Below, piece after piece: positions 13,667 to 15,753 of a stretch of DNA of 15,753 nucleotides. Each line of letters begins with the position of its first letter. Positions within the stretch are counted from its first letter, which is position 1. This DNA is from Bacillota bacterium (GTDB taxonomy: Bacteria > Bacillota > Clostridia > Oscillospirales > Ruminococcaceae): positions 1-15,753 of the forward strand of contig JAEZCT010000055.1 of NCBI GenBank assembly GCA_023433405.1, written 5' to 3'. Under the pieces are notes generated by a model. That model was not told the origin of the DNA. It saw only the letters and a program-made list of their open reading frames with translations, and made no database searches. The translations under genes and the position numbers were made by a program.

Positions 13667-13753
13667 ATATTGCTTTTTTATACTAGTACTACTACCAAAA
13701 CCGTCTAAAAAACCAAAAATAATAAACCGAGCCATAGGAAGGGAAGGATAAAA

Positions 13754-14773
13754 ATGATTGTTGTAATGAAGCAGGGAACCACCGACGCAAAGCTTGAGGA
13801 ATTTCGCGGCCTGATAGAAGGCATTGGGGTGCAGGGGCATTTTTCCAAGGGGGCGCACACCACCCTGGTGGGACTGGTTGGCGACACCTCCAAGGTGGAT
13901 ATCGACACCATCGCGGCACTGCCCTATGTGGATTCCGTCAAGCGCATTCAGGAGCCCTATAAAAGCGCAAACCGCAAGTTTCATCCCGATGATACGGTAA
14001 TAGAGGTGCGAGGCGTAAAAATTGGCGGCGGCAATGTGCCGATAATTGCCGGACCCTGCTCTGTGGAAAGCGAGGAGCAGATATGTGAGATTGCCGTGGC
14101 GGTTAAAAAGTCGGGCGCTTCCATGCTGCGGGGCGGCGCCTTTAAGCCGCGCACCTCTCCTTATGCCTTTCAGGGGCTGCGGGCGGAGGGCATCGAGCTG
14201 CTTATCAAGGCGCGCGAGCTGACGGGTATGCCCATTGTCACCGAGATTATGGGCAGCGACCAGCTCCCCCTGTTTGATGAGGTAGATGTTATTCAGGTTG
14301 GCGCGCGCAATATGCAAAACTTTGAGCTTTTAAAGCTGCTTGGCAAAACCAATAAGCCTATTCTCTTAAAGCGCGGGCTTGCTAACACTATGGAGGAGCT
14401 GCTCATGAGCGCCGAGTACATTATGGCAGGAGGAAACCGTCAGGTTATCCTTTGCGAGCGGGGCATTCGCACCTTTGAGACCGCCACCCGCAATACGCTC
14501 GATATCTCCGCTATCCCCATGCTTCACCATTTATCCCATCTGCCCGTAGTGGTGGACCCAAGCCATGCCGCCGGTATCTCATGGATGGTGCGTCCCCTCT
14601 CCCTTTCCGCCCTTGCCGCGGGCTGCGACGGCCTGATTATCGAGGTGCACAACAACCCCGAAAAGGCGCTCTCCGACGGACCGCAGTCCCTGCGCCCCAC
14701 CGATTTTGACAGCGTAATGGGGGATATTCGCGCCATGCTTGCAAATACCCGCAAGGCAGTCACCGCACAATAA
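13754..14773 (+). CDS. aroF: 3-deoxy-7-phosphoheptulonate (DAHP) synthase with N-terminal regulatory domain
   Basis: Condenses phosphoenolpyruvate and erythrose 4-phosphate to DAHP, the first step to Phe, Tyr and Trp. The 339 residues match the Thermotoga-type enzyme: a ferredoxin-like (ACT-resembling) domain at ~1-68, then the TIM barrel. Metal ligands are visible as C102 (AGPCSVES), H271 (VVDPSHAAG), E297 (IIEVHNNP) and D308 (LSDGPQS). GGAFKPRTSPY and LLKRG are the phosphate-binding segments. In the Thermotoga enzyme the extra N-terminal domain binds tyrosine and phenylalanine for feedback inhibition, so the same is likely here. AAGGA lies 5 bases before the ATG. No other shikimate genes follow; the gene is monocistronic and is preceded by the Tyr-leader attenuator. 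Confidence 0.97.
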   Translation: MIVVMKQGTTDAKLEEFRGLIEGIGVQGHFSKGAHTTLVGLVGDTSKVDIDTIAALPYVDSVKRIQEPYKSANRKFHPDDTVIEVRGVKIGGGNVPIIAGPCSVESEEQICEIAVAVKKSGASMLRGGAFKPRTSPYAFQGLRAEGIELLIKARELTGMPIVTEIMGSDQLPLFDEVDVIQVGARNMQNFELLKLLGKTNKPILLKRGLANTMEELLMSAEYIMAGGNRQVILCERGIRTFETATRNTLDISAIPMLHHLSHLPVVVDPSHAAGISWMVRPLSLSALAAGCDGLIIEVHNNPEKALSDGPQSLRPTDFDSVMGDIRAMLANTRKAVTAQ

Positions 14774-14823
14774 TAGGTATTGAAAGAATACTTTATTGTA
14801 TTGCAGCGGCGCACTATGGCACA

Positions 14824-14869
14824 CCAAAAATAACAGGGCATATCGGAGACAGATATCCGACATGCCCTG
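14824..14869 (-). terminator. Terminator of the small exported protein gene
   Basis: CAGGGCAT (14834-14841) pairs with ATGCCCTG (14862-14869), with a further TCGGA/TCCGA stem inside. On the minus strand the hairpin is followed by TTATTTTTGG. The plus side lacks a T-run, so aroF termination is less clear, although the hairpin might still help. Confidence 0.6.
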
Positions 14870-14882
14870 AGTAATGTAAGAG

Positions 14883-15164
14883 CTAACAAAGGTTTGCTAT
14901 TAGGCGTATTTTATGTACATCAGGAAAATAAATCGCGGCAGGCCGGTATCTGCGGGTCGCCACCGTCTCTATCGCATCTATCAACAGCGCTTCAAGCTCG
15001 GCGGATGACAGCGACTTTAAAATTAAATCGGAGTCATTTATAACTACCTTAAAGTCACCGTATACCGTTGAAATCTCAACGGTATACGGTTCGCAAAAAC
15101 CGGGAACCGCAAGTAAAGAAACCAGCATAAGAGTAACCACGGCATACGAAATAATCCTTTTCAT
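14883..15164 (-). CDS. Small predicted exported protein of unknown function
   Basis: A 93-residue product. It begins MKRII, then a hydrophobic stretch to about residue 21 (YAVVTLMLVSLLAVPG), a typical signal peptide with possible cleavage near residues 22-26 (no lipobox). The mature ~68 residues have an acidic, helix-prone middle (LSSAELEALLIDAIETVA) and end ANLC. No family is recognised. The Shine-Dalgarno AAAAGGAG lies 14 bases upstream of the ATG, longer than usual, with GATGT/ACATC complementarity between them that could fold and shorten the distance. It is convergent with aroF and ends at its own terminator. Confidence 0.75.
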   Translation of the reverse strand: MKRIISYAVVTLMLVSLLAVPGFCEPYTVEISTVYGDFKVVINDSDLILKSLSSAELEALLIDAIETVATRRYRPAAIYFPDVHKIRLIANLC

Positions 15165-15216
15165 AAAGATGTTGACATCTCCTTTTCACAAAATATGAAA
15201 CCCACCCGACATCTTT
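15165..15216 (-). promoter_or_regulatory. Possible leader fold before the small exported protein
   Basis: AAAGATGT and ACATCTTT, present at 15165-15172 and 15209-15216, are 8-bp inverted repeats that bracket the ribosome binding site in the predicted leader. Each half can instead pair with a nearby GATGT/ACATC. A switch in start access is possible but unproven. Confidence 0.3.
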
Positions 15217-15248
15217 GATGTTTTTGCTTGCGCTTACATTACATGGGT

Positions 15249-15277
15249 ATTATCGCATATTAACAAAAATAAGTAAA
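15249..15277 (-). promoter_or_regulatory. Predicted promoter of the small exported protein
   Basis: On the minus strand TTTACT (15272-15277), 17-base spacer, GATAAT (15249-15254), preceded by TGC (extended -10). It lies immediately beside the inner end of the large repeat. Confidence 0.5.
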
Positions 15278-15281
15278 TATT

Positions 15282-15667
15282 CACCGTAACCCCAAGCACC
15301 AAAATAGCCTTTTGTGGTTGGTCTGGGAAAAAAGGAAGAACTACAGACCAGGGCGAAATGCAAGGGCAAAATACGCGAGGCTCCAGGATTTTGCCGAAGG
15401 GTAAAAATAGAAAAGAATTTTTGGAAAAAATTCTTTTCTATTTTCGCAAGCGCGTAACGCAGCTACCCCACTGAGCTTTACGCGCTTGCGCCGAAGGTTC
15501 TTATACTAATGACCGATTTAAAAGTGTATAAAAATCAAGTGAAAAGCTTTAGTTTATGGGTTTTTACTTGATTTTTATCTACACTTTTTGAGGGGATTAG
15601 TATTGGTCACAAGCCGTGCTTCGTTTGCCCTTGCTTTGAGCTGGGTGCAGGGTGTCCCTGCTTCGCT
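15282..15667 (-). repeat. Large hairpin-rich repeat, right copy, carrying an inserted palindromic element
   Basis: The reverse complement of bases 1-284 with a few substitutions and a 101-bp insertion at 15503-15603. The A/T hairpin at 15404-15444 is a perfect 19-bp stem with a GGA loop. It differs from the left copy at three adjacent base pairs on both arms and repairs the left copy's single mismatch. The inner boundary is sharp at CACCGTAAC (15282). The outer boundary is not known because the left copy is cut by the window start. Confidence 0.85.
15503..15603. mobile_element. Palindromic MITE-like element, copy E (101 bp), inside the large repeat
   Basis: Starts ATACTAATGACCGAT and ends GAGGGGATTAGTAT, with interior arms AAAAATCAAGTGAAAA and TTTTTACTTGATTTTT. 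The corresponding place in the left copy (about 65-70) has no element, so this is an insertion within the repeat. Confidence 0.85.
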
Positions 15668-15678
15668 TTACTAAATTG

Positions 15679-15730
15679 CTTACTTTTCTCGAACAAGAAA
15701 AGTAAGCCGCCTGTCGGCGCGGGAGCCGAC
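15679..15730. repeat. Two perfect hairpins beside the large repeat
   Basis: CTTACTTTTCT (15679-15689) pairs with AGAAAAGTAAG (15696-15706). GTCGGC (15713-15718) pairs with GCCGAC (15725-15730). They may belong to the large repeat, whose outer limit cannot be set from this window. No T-run follows either one. Confidence 0.55.
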
Positions 15731-15753
15731 GTTCCTACAACTTGATGATGATT

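Noticed and set aside
13404..13753. T-box riboswitch upstream of aroF
   Set aside because: No T-box consensus was found in the leader; the translated Tyr-rich ORF and terminator fit a leader-peptide attenuator better.
13583..14317. 244-codon open frame antisense to aroF
   Set aside because: It covers the aroF terminator and coding region in reverse, has no ribosome site and an unlikely composition.

Overview
The window looks like a piece of chromosome from a low-to-mid GC Clostridia member, probably of the Oscillospiraceae/Ruminococcaceae type. The reasons are strong AGGAGG-type ribosome binding sites, sigma-A promoters of the TTGACA/TATAAT kind, a pyruvate kinase with the extra C-terminal PEP-utilising domain seen in Firmicutes, and a Thermotoga/Bacillus-like DAHP synthase. 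This placement is inferred from gene content and has not been tested by a database search.

Layout. Bases 1-284 carry a hairpin-rich repeat that recurs inverted at 15282-15667. Between the two copies lie, in order: pyk (minus, 341-2083); lepA (plus, 2699-4507); a small Cys-rich gene of unknown function (4742-5272); nudC followed by hemW (plus, 5620-7636, with an unusual 296-base out-of-phase overlap); a 0.9-kb gene-poor stretch with a candidate structured small RNA (about 7768-7933) and a cluster of roughly 100-bp palindromic elements; a methyl-accepting chemotaxis protein (8544-10214); a convergent PfkB sugar kinase (minus, 10303-11286); an M14 metallopeptidase (minus, 11515-12456); a nudF-like Nudix hydrolase (plus, 12767-13309); a DAHP synthase gene with its own regulatory leader (plus, 13364-14773); and a small predicted exported protein (minus, 14883-15164).

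The best candidate for an undescribed system is the aroF leader at 13364-13753. It has a strong promoter whose -35 box lies in the loop of a 13-bp perfect inverted repeat. Next comes a 42-codon ORF with a strong ribosome binding site and seven Tyr codons among codons 10-29, then a 12-bp perfect intrinsic terminator, then DAHP synthase. This is the architecture of ribosome-mediated, tyrosine-sensing transcription attenuation. It would act on an enzyme whose N-terminal domain is, in the known Thermotoga family member, the site of tyrosine feedback inhibition.

The second theme is repeats. A family of 100-103-bp near-perfect palindromes with ATACTATT/ATACTAAT ends (MITE-like, no coding capacity) has five intact copies, one copy split by another, and several decayed remnants. 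One copy supplies the stop codon of the Cys-rich gene, one lies in the predicted 5' UTR of the sugar kinase, and one sits inside the right copy of the large inverted repeat but is missing from the left copy. The large repeat itself shows three adjacent compensatory base-pair changes in a 19-position hairpin, which suggests the fold matters.

Most protein genes are housekeeping or central metabolism (glycolysis exit, translation, NAD and ADP-ribose housekeeping, heme delivery, aromatic amino acid entry) and do not form one functional operon. nudC-hemW is the only clear co-transcribed pair.
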